A program made the translations under genes and the position numbers. Below, piece after piece: positions 45,422 to 54,805 of a DNA stretch of 64,000 nucleotides (its first letter is position 1; every line of letters begins with the position of its first letter). The notes below the pieces were generated by a model. The model saw only the letters and a program-made list of their open reading frames with translations, was not told the DNA's origin and ran no database searches. Source of the DNA: Enchytraeus crypticus (Eukaryota; Annelida; Clitellata; Enchytraeida; Enchytraeidae); assembly GCA_905160935.1 (NCBI GenBank), contig CAJHZI010000447.1, positions 243,501 through 307,500 on the forward strand. Reading direction: 5' to 3'.

Positions 45422-45544
45422 CTGTTGATGCCGAGCATAAACAATCACCAATTTCTACAGAATCGCTGTTGTACACAGATATTGTAATGAGAAATACTAA
45501 ACTTATTAAAATTTAATGTGTAAATTTAATATATCGCAATATCG

Positions 45545-45605
45545 TCACCATCATCATCTTCCACTGAATCCCAGTTTAGCTGGGGTCAGGATAAGAAAAC
45601 TTTGT
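45545..45605 (-). repeat. RTE-like LINE 3' terminus
   Basis: The reverse complement ends ...CCCAGCTAAACTGGGATTCAGTGGAAGATGATGATGG, matching the 3' end of the RTE-like copies at 9307-9780 and 10222-10620 with its (GAT)n tail. Confidence 0.6.
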
Positions 45606-45636
45606 ATACTTATTTCAATATAAATTTATAAAAAAT

Positions 45637-45695
45637 TGCTTCCTCATTCGAAAGCGATGTCAGTGACGGGCAAGCCCAGGATTTGAACACTGCAA
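45637..45695 (-). repeat. tRNA-Ser-like SINE fragment, copy 3
   Basis: AGTGTTCAAATCCTGGGCTT, GCCCGTCACTGACATCGCTT, TCGAATGAGGAAGC on the minus strand. The promoter-like half is incomplete. Confidence 0.65.
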
Positions 45696-45725
45696 ATAAT
45701 AAATAAACATGTGAATATACATATA

Positions 45726-47708
45726 CACTGTGAGTCTTATAAGTGACACCCCTTTTATATTTACAATAAAATCGCAATCAGTCAACCGATCCATGTGAAA
45801 TTTACTGGGAGTGGAGAGCTAACAATTCTCTGCAATATTGCAAAATTTCTTTCAGATACATATAAAAATAAAAAAGTTATCTAAACTCGACTGCGGGTGG
45901 GGGTCAAAACAAAAATCCTAATATAGAACGCCACAGACGTAGGCTACATCATGCGCATGCAATCTCACGTTATGCGAGATGCTTTGAATTATTGATTATT
46001 TGTGGTAGCTCTGAAAAGAGCTGTTTGATTGAGCCTATGGTTAGATTATGATTTGGGTGTGGCTTATAACTTTTGTTCAAAATGACCACCATCAACTGAT
46101 ATGCAAGCCCGAAGACGCTGGCGCCACTGTCTGATTGATCCATCGATAATTTTTTGATCAAATGAAGACCACTCTTCAATGAGGCGTTCTTTTAGGTGAT
46201 TCACATCACGAATTCTGGTCTTATAGACACGCTCTTGGATGACTCCCCATATCTTATAGTCCACTGGGTTAAGATCCGGGCTATTCGGAGGCCACAAAGT
46301 CGGTGGTATGAACGCAGGTGTATTCTGTCGTAACATCGCAACTGTTTCACATGCGCGATGAGCGGGAGCTCTGTCTTGATGAAAGATAAAGAATTCTCCT
46401 GACATGGCCCTGATAGCTGGTAAGAGATGCTGTGACAGAAGCACGTCTCGGTAGTAAGCGCCGTTAATCTTGACACCTGGATCAATGAAGATAAGATCAG
46501 TTGCTCCAAGGGACGACACCCCGACTGATACCATGACAGACTTCGTGAAGGTCGAACGCGTCTTTAACAAGCGTGCTGCAGGAACTTGTTTCTTTCGAGT
46601 TCCTGCAAACACGTAGAGCCTATCATTCTGTGCATTCTTTGGTGCAGCAACTGTGAAAATCTTCTCATCAGTGAACCATATGAAATCAACTTTGCTCTGG
46701 GGATAATCTCGCAGCAGAAGCTTTGCACGCACCAACCTTGTCAACTTATTTGCTTCTGTAAGTTCTTGAGCTTGTTTCTTTTTCAAGCATTTCAGATTAA
46801 GCTCATGGCGTATAATCCTGCTAACAGTTGCTTGACTCACTTCAATCTCACGTGCTATCTGTCTTGTACTTCGATGAGTTCCAGGCTGTGATTCCTGACT
46901 CATAATCATCTCCTCAACAGCTGCGACAATTTCAGGCGTTCTTCCTGTCTTGGGCCTTGCCTTTCTAGCAGATGATCCGCTTTCAGTAATGGTTCTAAGC
47001 AATCTGGCAACCCCAGACAACGACCAGTTTTTACGAGGAAATTCTTTCAGGATACGCTTGGCGCCATAGCCTTTGGCTATTCGCATTTCGTAAATCAAAA
47101 TGCGATCTTCTTTGCTGAAAACCATCTTTGAAGAATGGAAATGATGGATTTGTGATTTGTATTGAATGAGTTTCAAATCGGTGAACAAGTGATGGCGGTA
47201 AATGGAGCATCGGCCTAGCCAGTCTGATATGTCATATGGCTGATCTGATTTTTAGCCTAGCAGCTGCAGCTTTAGCGCACAGGCTAAATGCGCAGTCAGG
47301 CCTTATGCGTAACAACAGTCTGCATAGTTCTTTTGACACCCCAGGGCTATTAAAAAGGCAATAACTTCGGCAATTTTCTACAAATCTGCACATAATATGG
47401 CACGTTTTGAACAAAAATGCCTGTTTTTTAAGATAAGTATAGCATGATATGCATAAGATGTTTTCCCTGTTTTCATTATAACAATATAGAGAATGTCAGT
47501 TACTTGGCCCATAGTTGTAAATTCATCATTGCCCCTAGCGTTCCTATATATCAATAACTTTTTTGTTCTTAAAGATATGGTAACAAAATGTTGCAGTAAT
47601 AGCGAAAATTGGTCGATTCCAACAACCTGTAAATTTTATAGAAATGTGTCGACTGGCTACGATTTTATTGCAAATATAAAAGGGGTGTCACTTATAAGAC
47701 TCACAGTG
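45726..47708 (-). mobile_element. Tc1/mariner element, DD37D type, apparently intact
   Basis: Inverted ends CACTGTGAGTCTTATAAGTG (the first ~37 bases are identical at both ends, then similarity fades over another ~40) lie between TA dinucleotides (45724-45725 and 47709-47710). The 1983-base element carries one uninterrupted transposase. The left and right non-coding arms match the deleted copy at 24883-25725 with only scattered differences. It lies in intron 1 of the inferred host gene, same strand. Confidence 0.93.
46064..47125 (-). CDS. Mariner transposase, DD37D (maT-like)
   Basis: Cut-and-paste transposase of 353 residues with an intact frame. I start it at the ATG reading MVFSKEDRILIYEM rather than an in-frame ATG 63 bases upstream, because the homologous start is kept in the deleted copy. 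Two N-terminal DNA-binding regions are present: helix-turn-helix YGAKRILKEF...LSGVARLLRT, and TRQIAREIEVSQATVSRIIR (about residues 87-106). The catalytic residues are D153 (WFTDEK), D251 (FHQDRAPAHRA) and D289 (SPDLNPVDYKIWG), with 37 residues between the last two. This spacing with a third D is that of the maT group. All three are present, so it could be active. Confidence 0.93.
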   Translation of the reverse strand: MVFSKEDRILIYEMRIAKGYGAKRILKEFPRKNWSLSGVARLLRTITESGSSARKARPKTGRTPEIVAAVEEMIMSQESQPGTHRSTRQIAREIEVSQATVSRIIRHELNLKCLKKKQAQELTEANKLTRLVRAKLLLRDYPQSKVDFIWFTDEKIFTVAAPKNAQNDRLYVFAGTRKKQVPAARLLKTRSTFTKSVMVSVGVSSLGATDLIFIDPGVKINGAYYRDVLLSQHLLPAIRAMSGEFFIFHQDRAPAHRACETVAMLRQNTPAFIPPTLWPPNSPDLNPVDYKIWGVIQERVYKTRIRDVNHLKERLIEEWSSFDQKIIDGSIRQWRQRLRACISVDGGHFEQKL

Positions 47709-47710
47709 TA

Positions 47711-48184
47711 TATTACAATTCAAAGAAATATAAGAATTTATATATTCTTAATAAATTATGATGAAAGTACATGTAAAAGTCTACATAAACCTGAGAAGTG
47801 ATAAAGGAAAAGCAATGTGTGTGTGTAGCATATATGTATATAATTTCATATACATTATACATATTATACATATATGAAGTAAAAGCTAAAGTCTAGGTCA
47901 ACATCAGCCTAGAAAACATGTCAGTTACATCTGAATAACTGGTGATCTAACTGAATTTCAGTTGTTCATCTACGGATCTGTAGGCAACTAAATGATCATA
48001 CCAATGGCTAATGAATACTGCCCATAATTTAGACATTTTCTTCGGCAAATGTGACTATTCAGCATAAAATGCTGAAGATGCTTGAAGTTTGCAGAAGAGA
48101 CTCAGAACTAAAGAATTTTTCTTTATAAAAATATCTTTCCACTCCATGTAATGAATGAAACAATATCTGAATTATAACAAAAAT
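47711..48184. other. No gene seen
   Basis: AT-rich, with a CATATATGTATA palindromic run near 47825-47880. Confidence 0.4.
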
Positions 48185-48190
48185 TTTATT
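48185..48190 (-). terminator. AATAAA polyadenylation signal
   Basis: AATAAA on the minus strand lies 25 bases past the TAA that ends the unspliced frame of exon 1. It would allow a short 50-residue alternative product (ending NEKFVD) if the exon 1 donor is not used. Confidence 0.4.
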
Positions 48191-48227
48191 GATAAAAAGA
48201 ATATATCAGGCAACTTAATCTACAAAC

Positions 48228-48367
48228 TTCTCGTTTAGCATCATTTCTCTCATCTCATCACATTTGCCCTCAATCTTGCGTACCAAACTACTTGTTCTTC
48301 TTCTTTTAGACTTGCGTTTCTTTCTTGATCTTCTTTCAGCTTTACTCTTCACATCAAATACAGACAT
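48228..48367 (-). CDS. Host gene, first coding exon (as far as visible)
   Basis: Starts at ATG (48367): MSVFDVKSKAERRSRKKRKS, KRRRTSSLVRKIEGKCDEMR, EMMLNE, then donor AA|GTTTGT. The run RRSRKKRKSKRRR is a strong nuclear-localisation-like patch. The donor is weak; read-through reaches TAA four codons later. Splicing to exon 2 restores phase (AA+A = Lys, then FEAKD). Whether ATG 48367 is the true start, or an upstream exon joins in, is undecided. Confidence 0.55.
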
Positions 48368-48640
48368 TGCATATAGCACAAAACAATATCAGCCAATAAA
48401 CAAAAATAAGAAAAAATAACAACACTTTGGCAGCACAAAGAATTTTAAGAAAAACAGATAAATAACAAGGTTAGAAACTATCCTATCAGAGAATGGGGCT
48501 CATGCTAAACTGATAGATTGAAGCACATTCTTTGGAAAAAAAATTTCTTAATAGTTACAATACCAATGACATTTGCATATGCATACAGAAACTCTTCTTT
48601 CCAATTTTCTGCTTTTAATAATTTACCAAATCAAAGTAGG
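48368..48640. other. No gene seen
   Basis: AT-rich upstream region of the inferred gene. No TATA or other promoter motif stands out. Confidence 0.4.
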
Positions 48641-48644
48641 TTCA

Positions 48645-48900
48645 GCACCTAATTGATCATCACCAATTCTTCTTTGAAGGAAGACATTATTTTACATATG
48701 GTAGTCCAGTACTCATTCACCAGCAAAATATTGAGACAGTTGTTGGAGAAGAACTTAAGTTCAATTTTCATAAAGAGATTAATTCAGTGTAGCAGGAGAA
48801 TGACACTATGGACTAGTTGGGTTCTGAAAGGGCACCACAAAGACTGTTCTTGTACATCTTGCACAGCAGAGTAGTGTTTGTATATAAAGATCTGAATTAT
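48645..48900 (+). pseudogene. Unrecognised protein remnant
   Basis: One frame reads FFEGRHYFTYGSPVLIHQQN, IETVVGEELKFNFHKEINSV, stop, QENDTMD, stop, then LGSERAPQRLFLYILHSRVV, FVYKDLNYN. The amino-acid make-up is protein-like but has two stops. It could be a decayed gene or transposon piece. Family not recognised. Confidence 0.25.
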
Positions 48901-50019
48901 AATCTGAATTAAAAAATTGAGCAGGCCATGTTCCGCTATAGATTGAAATATGTTAGTACATGTTATAGCAGTACATAAATTACCTGTGAAACTTTTTCAA
49001 TGCTTGCATTCATACCATTCTCTATATTCATAGATTGTAATGTCATTTTCACAATTACATGTCAATGATTAAGCTGAAAATGAACTAAATAAATGAAATT
49101 AAACTTGTAAATAAACATGAGACCATTAAATCATTTATCAGAAGTTTATCTTATTGATGCAAACTCTTACAATCCATCAACCAAGAATTTCACTTCTTCT
49201 TGTTCTTCGTATTAGTAGTTTTTGGTAACAGTTGGATACTAAATTGATATACAGGTATTTGAGACATAATTAGAACTCCCACCTATCAGTGCCCAACAGA
49301 TAAGAACAATTTACGTTTTTCCATAAATACTTCATCTTTAGACCAGTCGTTTTATAAATTTAGCACCATTTTATGGATAATTTGATTTTTGCTCGTCAGT
49401 TACACCTTATACATATTTATTTTATATGTATTTGTACTGCTCAACATTATCATAGTTAAATTGACACTAAAATCATGATTCTACTGTTAATATAAGGATA
49501 AATGAAAGAAAAAGTCATAGAAACATAGCTAATAGGGAAGGAATAGTTGCTGATCTGATGCTGCATATAATTTAAATATTATGATTAGTAAAAAGGTATA
49601 CAATAGGGAGAAATGAAGTTAAAAGTCTTCCATGGAACACTATAACGAGTGGAAAATGTTAATCTATTGTTAACACTTTTATAGCCTGAAATGTTTCTTT
49701 TAATTGGTTGACATCCATCCGGTGGTTTAGGTGGTTTAAGTAGGCCTATGTTTCCGGAAAATAGATAAATATAATCTCTTGTCCTAACCAATTAGCATTA
49801 TAAACTTTAATTTTTACACGTAAAGTAGTATAAGTATTTTTATTATATGTAATTCGTCTACTTATAGTATATATGTCTAAATTCCTCGAATAATATTTTC
49901 CTATTAACAGTTAAAAACTTCACTTATATATCAAGATGTAAATTTTTTATCTCCAGATCTTGATCCAATAACGTTATTTCTATTGGTAATTTTGGAAAAG
50001 ACACATTCCCTATTTCCTT
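48900..50019. other. No gene seen, apart from a direct repeat
   Basis: AT-rich; includes the left copy of a direct repeat (49373-49548). Confidence 0.45.
49373..49548. repeat. Direct repeat, left copy
   Basis: ATGGATAATTTGATTTTTGC to GGGAAGGAATAGTT is nearly identical to 51092-51247. Differences are a few substitutions and about 20 bases missing from the right copy (around TATTTTATATGTATTTG). Confidence 0.85.
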
Positions 50020-50085
50020 CATTGTAGTGCTCGAAGTTGTCATTGATGACTGTAGCACTCTAATTGTTGTTATTATTATTATTAT
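50020..50085 (+). repeat. Interspersed repeat family C, copy 3
   Basis: TAGTGCTCGAAGTTGTCATT, GATGACTGTAGCACTCTAAT, then TTG and (TTA)n. This is the 3' end of the family in its natural orientation, followed by its A/T-rich trinucleotide tail. Confidence 0.7.
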
Positions 50086-50126
50086 TATTTATTATGTATT
50101 ATACGATTATGTTAATAGTTCTTTTC

Positions 50127-50580
50127 AAAAAGTCTAAAGAAAGACGCAAAGATAAAGACAGTGAAAACTGTGGTTTGGACCACGCTATTGTATGGGTGTG
50201 AAACATGGACCTTAAGGAAGGAAGATATTAGGAAACTGGAGGCATTGGAAATGTGGATTTGGAGAAGAATGGAGAGGATTAGCTGTACCCAAAAGGTTAC
50301 GAATGAGGAAGTCCTGGAGAGAATTGGCACAGATAGACAGTTGATAAATGTATTAAGAAATAGGAAGAAGAGATGGATAGGACACATTCTAAGGGGGGAA
50401 GGTCTATTAAAACAGATCATAGAAGGTGGAATGAAAGGAAAAAGAGGCAGGGGCAGGCCGAGATTAGGTATGTTAGATGATTTAAAGACCCACTCATACG
50501 TGGAAATGAAGAGGAAGGCGGAAGACAGAGAAGAGTGGAGGCGTTATGTATCATTTGACTTGCCGGTAGGCAGTGCACTA

Positions 50581-50582
<2 letters not shown>
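50127..50582 (+). mobile_element. RTE-like LINE 3' part, youngest-looking copy
   Basis: Open for about 140 codons without a break: LYGCETWTLRKEDIRKLEAL, EMWIWRRMERISCTQKVTNE, RKKRWIGHILRGEGLLKQII, KRGRGRPRLGMLDDLKTHSY, KAEDREEWRRYV. It ends GCCGGTAGGCAGTGCACTAA and then (TA)n. It is 5'-truncated near AAAAAGTCTAAAGAAAGAC. The RWIGHILR and GRGRPRL blocks are the usual C terminus of RTE-like endonuclease/RT proteins. Confidence 0.9.

Positions 50583-50660
<78 letters not shown>
50583..50660. repeat. (TA)n microsatellite
   Basis: About 37 TA units directly at the RTE 3' end. Confidence 0.95.
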
Positions 50661-50661
<1 letters not shown>

Positions 50662-50829
50662 TATGTACAATAGAAAAATTCAGTAAACAAAGAGTAAAAT
50701 GAAATCAGTACAGAAATTATTGTTTATAACATCCAAGGATTAAATAGTTTTGAGATTTAAGAGAATCTCTTCTATACCAAAAAATTTAAGCAAAAGAGTA
50801 TGTAATACTATGAAATACGATATTTAACT

Positions 50830-51015
50830 TAGAGATGGGAATTTTTTGAATTTCCAGAGTTCGGGTTCAGTGCGGTTCGTTGAAAATGAAAGTTCGGTTC
50901 GGTTCGGGTTCAATTAGCAGTTACAATTTGAGAGTTCGGTTCGGTTCTAACAAGGGTTCGGGTTCGGCTTAATTGCTTGGCAACTCACAAGAGTTCGATT
51001 CGAGTTCGAAATGGT
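50830..51015. repeat. TTCGG-motif low-complexity block
   Basis: Repeated GGTTCGGTTCGGGTTC and GAGTTCG motifs in both perfect and decayed form. It resembles subterminal repeats of hAT-like elements, but no ends were found. Confidence 0.6.
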
Positions 51016-51091
51016 TTGGTTTGGATAATGTTGCAATAGTTTAATTTTACTTATAATAATCAAGGTTATGACAAACATGTTTAAAGATCAA

Positions 51092-51247
51092 ATGGATAAT
51101 TTGATTTTTGCTCATCAGTTAGACCTTATATTTGTACTGCTCAACATTATCATAGTTAAATTGACACTAAAATCATGATTCTACTGTTAATATAAGGATA
51201 AAAGAAAGAAAAAGTCATAGAAACATAGCTAATAGGGAAGGAATGGT
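51092..51247. repeat. Direct repeat, right copy
   Basis: Same orientation as 49373-49548, with about 1.54 kb between them. The intervening DNA contains an RTE end, repeat C and the TTCGG block. Confidence 0.85.
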
Positions 51248-51249
51248 TT

Positions 51250-52060
51250 ATGGTAAATATGCTTAAAAATTCATTAAGTCATAATAGCTGCCACATTTTT
51301 TTCATCTGGGTAAAAATACGACAATGACAAAAGGAGAGAAGTGGTATTTATTCCTGTACATTTCTTAAAATATTGTAAGTTGACCAACAAATGTTCATAA
51401 TATAGATATTTAGCTTTATTATTGTATCTGAAATATTCTCCTTGATTGTAACTAGCAAATAGAATGCTTCATCAATTTTTAAATTATTTTTGTCACTATA
51501 GGCCTATATATTAGATACATTTATAATTAAGTGGAAATGTCTTGGCTAAAATTTGATCCAATATTTCAGAAAGTGCCATTTAGTAACATAAAAATGTAAA
51601 ATAAAGATGATTTGGTAAACACGTCTACTTCAATTGAAAAATGACACCGTTTACCATTAACTGACCAGTAATAAGCTTCATAATTTACCTTAGGATTTCA
51701 AATTTGAAACTCTCAGATCAATTATGAAGTGACGAAAATAGTTATGAAATTTGTTGCATGGCTATGATGCAAAATTATTTACTACAGATAGTCTTAACAC
51801 ATATAGAATGTCATATAAAGTCTATAATTATTTGTAAATCTGGCTGCAAAAATACTAAGTTAGCACACTAAAACTAGAAAAAATTCAGAATTTGAATAAC
51901 AAGAACAAATCCACCTAGATTGAGTCAAGCATTTTGCAGATTTTTAAGGAATACTCTAGTAGTTATGAGGTTAATCTTTGAAGCTCAAAATTGACCTTTG
52001 ACCCCTAAGTGCATTATTAATCAAGCGCTGACCTAGTTAATCAGTCTACATACATGCTTG
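51250..52060. other. No gene seen
   Basis: AT-rich, unique-looking. Confidence 0.4.
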
Positions 52061-52063
52061 CCC

Positions 52064-52320
52064 GTACTAATTAGCCCGAAGTATTAGTGGATGCCTACGT
52101 CATGTGAGCACTTATGTATTACTAATTAGCCCAAGTGGAGCGATTGACCTCGCTCAGTACTAATTAGCTCGATGTGAGCACTTAAATGGATGTTACTAAT
52201 TAGCCCGAGTTAGCGATTAGCGATTGACCTCACTTACTACATCATGTGAAAACCAGATGTTACTAATTAACCCGATGCGAACACTTAAGTGGGATGTTAC
52301 TAATTAGCCCGAATATCAGT
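52064..52320. repeat. TACTAATTAGCCCGA repeat block
   Basis: Six irregularly spaced copies of TACTAATTAGCCCGA, some followed by TGTGAGCACTTAAGTGG-like or GCGATTGACCTC-like segments. It lies 0.6 kb left of the first Polinton exon-like segment. It may belong to the element's terminal region. Confidence 0.8.
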
Positions 52321-52869
52321 AAATGTAAGTAGGTCAAACCAATTTTTGACAAACTAAATGATTCGTTGTTATTAAGAGGAGCAGGGGTTCTCGCCAGATG
52401 ATTCACTGTATTATAAATAATTAAACTATTTCATTCTGACTAATAAGGTCAAAGTTATAGTAAAACTGAATAAAATGTGAGTTAACTTGCTTCAATCATT
52501 AATTCACACAAACGTTTTCAATCTAATCGTCATGGCTGCTATTCAAGTAAGTTATTATTTTTATAACTTTTGCCTTTACTATATTTTATTGTATTATTTT
52601 ACGAGTTGTAGAACTTGTATAAATATCTTAGCTGTACTTAAGAGATTTTATCTCTGTAATAATATTTTTATTTGTTTTAAACACACCCTAGTAATTTTAA
52701 ACTTAACAGAAACACGCTCACATAATGTTGTACTAGATAAAAGCATATCCTAAAAATTCTCCAGTTGATAAAACACACCCCCTAATTTCTAATTTCTAAT
52801 TGACCCGAAGAATCATAGTGTGCAATAGATCATATGACTATGTCACTTAAACTAATTGTTCATCAATTT
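52321..52869. other. Region left of the Polinton promoter
   Basis: A short ATG-led segment (ATGGCTGCTATTCAA followed by GTAAGT, near 52532) looks like a tiny first exon with a good donor. Nothing else is recognisable. Confidence 0.35.
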
Positions 52870-52904
52870 GTTTGATATAAACCACATATATACCTTGACC
52901 ACTC

Positions 52905-52911
52905 TATAAAA
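52905..52911 (+). promoter_or_regulatory. TATA box
   Basis: TATAAAA preceded by CTC lies 97 bases upstream of the first ATG-led segment at 53002. No other TATA motif in this G/C context lies nearby. Confidence 0.55.
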
Positions 52912-53001
52912 TCCACAAACATTGTAAGTAGAGGTCATTCGCAAAGTTACCTTTCAGAGATTCTCTTTCTACTGTAGTAGTAGTGAAACTAACTTAGCAT
53001 T

Positions 53002-54569
53002 ATGTCTACGTATCTGTCTGCTGATGACGTGGCTGCTTTCGAAGAGTTCGTGGCGGTTCTCAATCGCTACGAAGAGGTATGTAGAATTTTGAAGTATAAT
53101 TTTCAATGAATTTAAAATTTAATTGTCAATAAATTATTTATTATTATTTTTTTTTAACTTATAGAATTTCTAAAACTTTTTAATAACAGTTTGTCACTCA
53201 TACGAATAGATTGAAATATATTAAGAAATATATTATCCATTATCTATCCTACAAAAGCAGAGGAAGCAAGCGTTAAACCTTTATTATATGATCCATGGTT
53301 GATATTAAAAGTCAATTTTATCCCTTTTAGAACTGTAACGGTAGATATCCATTGCGTTAATCAATTGTGTATACAGATTTCAATAGATAACCCTTTGTTG
53401 TATTGTAATACTTATTATTGACTCTCTCCACTGTTAGTTATCATATAGCATTGATATGATAAAGATCCATCTTATTAACTGATCTTTAGTATCAATTAAC
53501 TTTTTCTAAAATAGGAGCGTGAAAAAGCCACAGCTCATGGAGAAAGCTCCTTAACTCAAAAGAGAGCTGCGGATGAGGAGGCTCCTAGCGAAGTCGAACG
53601 CAAGAGAGCGCATGTTTCGGGACCTACCGACCCGTTAATGGATCAAGCTCCTTCGGCCGCTGATGATGACATTCAGTGGCTAGATCAAATCCCAGCAGCG
53701 GTACAACCCGATCCTTCATCCGATGATGAAATACCACAGGGACTCTCTCTGTTTGAGTTCGTGATGCGAGGATATGACCCCATCCTTTGGAAATGTAAGT
53801 GATATGATTTTACTAAAATTCTGTTACCTAAAAATATCGTATCGTATTAGATATATAGATACATAATTATCAATATCCAAACATTCTTTTATCAGTCAAC
53901 TTTTATCAATATTTTATTGAGTTTGCGTTACTGTGAAATGTATATAATGTATTCTTATTATTAGACGATATTTTTATAATGTATTCTATTCTAAATTCTG
54001 CTAACACAAATTGTTTTATGCTGCATTTTCTATACAGGTCCTGAAGATGAACCGACGCCAGCATCAATCTCTGATCCAAGTTCACCTCCAGATACAAGTT
54101 CTACTTGCAGTAAGTGTAATTTTTTATAAAAAATATCTCTCTTGCTAGTAACATATTCATACTAAATTCATTTCATAATATATTTCAATAAGCATACTTT
54201 CTCTTCGTACTTTATTTACTTTTTATATCCTTTAAAAAAAGCCCCTAATACATAAGAATTATGTTTTACAGACGACTGCCATTGCAATCTCCCCCAGAGA
54301 CAAAACATATGTGTCTCCTGCGCCACCAAGATGTGGTGCATCTCCTGCAGACGTACGCTAAGAGAAGCCTGCTTCAATCTTGGGTCAAAGATCTGCAAAA
54401 GATGTGAAAATAAACTGATACAACGAGGTGGTGGTTCATCAGCCCCTATAACTACATTCAGAACTTACTCCCTTCAACCGTTCAGTGAACGGGAAGGATT
54501 GCGAGATGGCATAGAGGCTAGACGTGATGCTATCGAACAAATCTTACAGCATGATCTAGACACACATGG
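53002..54569 (+). CDS. Polinton 5' block with intron-like gaps
   Basis: Four short open segments in this span are bounded by consensus splice signals (donors GTATGT, GTAAGT, GTAAGT and GTATGA; acceptors ending TTTTACAG/ATACAG/AAATAG). The first begins MSTYLSADDVAAFEEF. The second is Glu/Asp-rich, and the last carries a cysteine-rich stretch (CHC, CVSC, CISC, CKRC) likely to bind zinc. Position and direction suggest they lead into the polymerase gene. Spliced genes are reported in this group; splicing here is inference. Segments are listed only as parts. Confidence 0.6.
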
Positions 54570-54805
54570 GTATGAGTGCTACAAAATTAAACAAATAAAG
54601 TCTCATTTTCCGACACTTCTTATAATATAAATATCAGTAAACTATACATATTCATATCATAAACATGAACTATACATGTTCATATCTTAAATCTTTAAAT
54701 ATGAACTACAAAATCCATACTTCTTCTAATATAGCAATTAAACTCTACTAGTACACTACGTAACTTTAAATTATATGTCGCGTTCTGATAATTTCATGTT
54801 TACAG

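Larger units (their letters stand above)
30190..48367 (-). other. Host gene span, seven phase-compatible exons
   Basis: Seven minus-strand segments (48228-48367, 45323-45421, 44588-44731, 41769-41885, 37506-37640, 34221-34326, 30190-30369) are each open and bounded by AG/GT. Exon lengths total 921 bases, exactly 307 codons including a TGA. Every junction has complementary phase: the first five introns are phase 2 and the last is phase 0. That is hard to get by chance. The predicted product is basic at the N terminus, Arg/Ser-rich in the middle and helix-prone at the C terminus, suggesting a nuclear or RNA-associated protein. I do not recognise the family. The true start could lie further upstream. 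Introns hold LINEs, SINEs and three DNA transposons. Confidence 0.7.

Noticed and set aside
48228-48367. Stand-alone 50-residue gene only
   Set aside because: Kept as a possible alternative, but phase fit with exon 2 and the continuing charge pattern favour a first exon of the larger gene.
49373-51247. LTR-type element
   Set aside because: The direct repeats are short, the interior is a patchwork of other repeats, and no LTR-retroelement gene, primer site or polypurine tract is visible.
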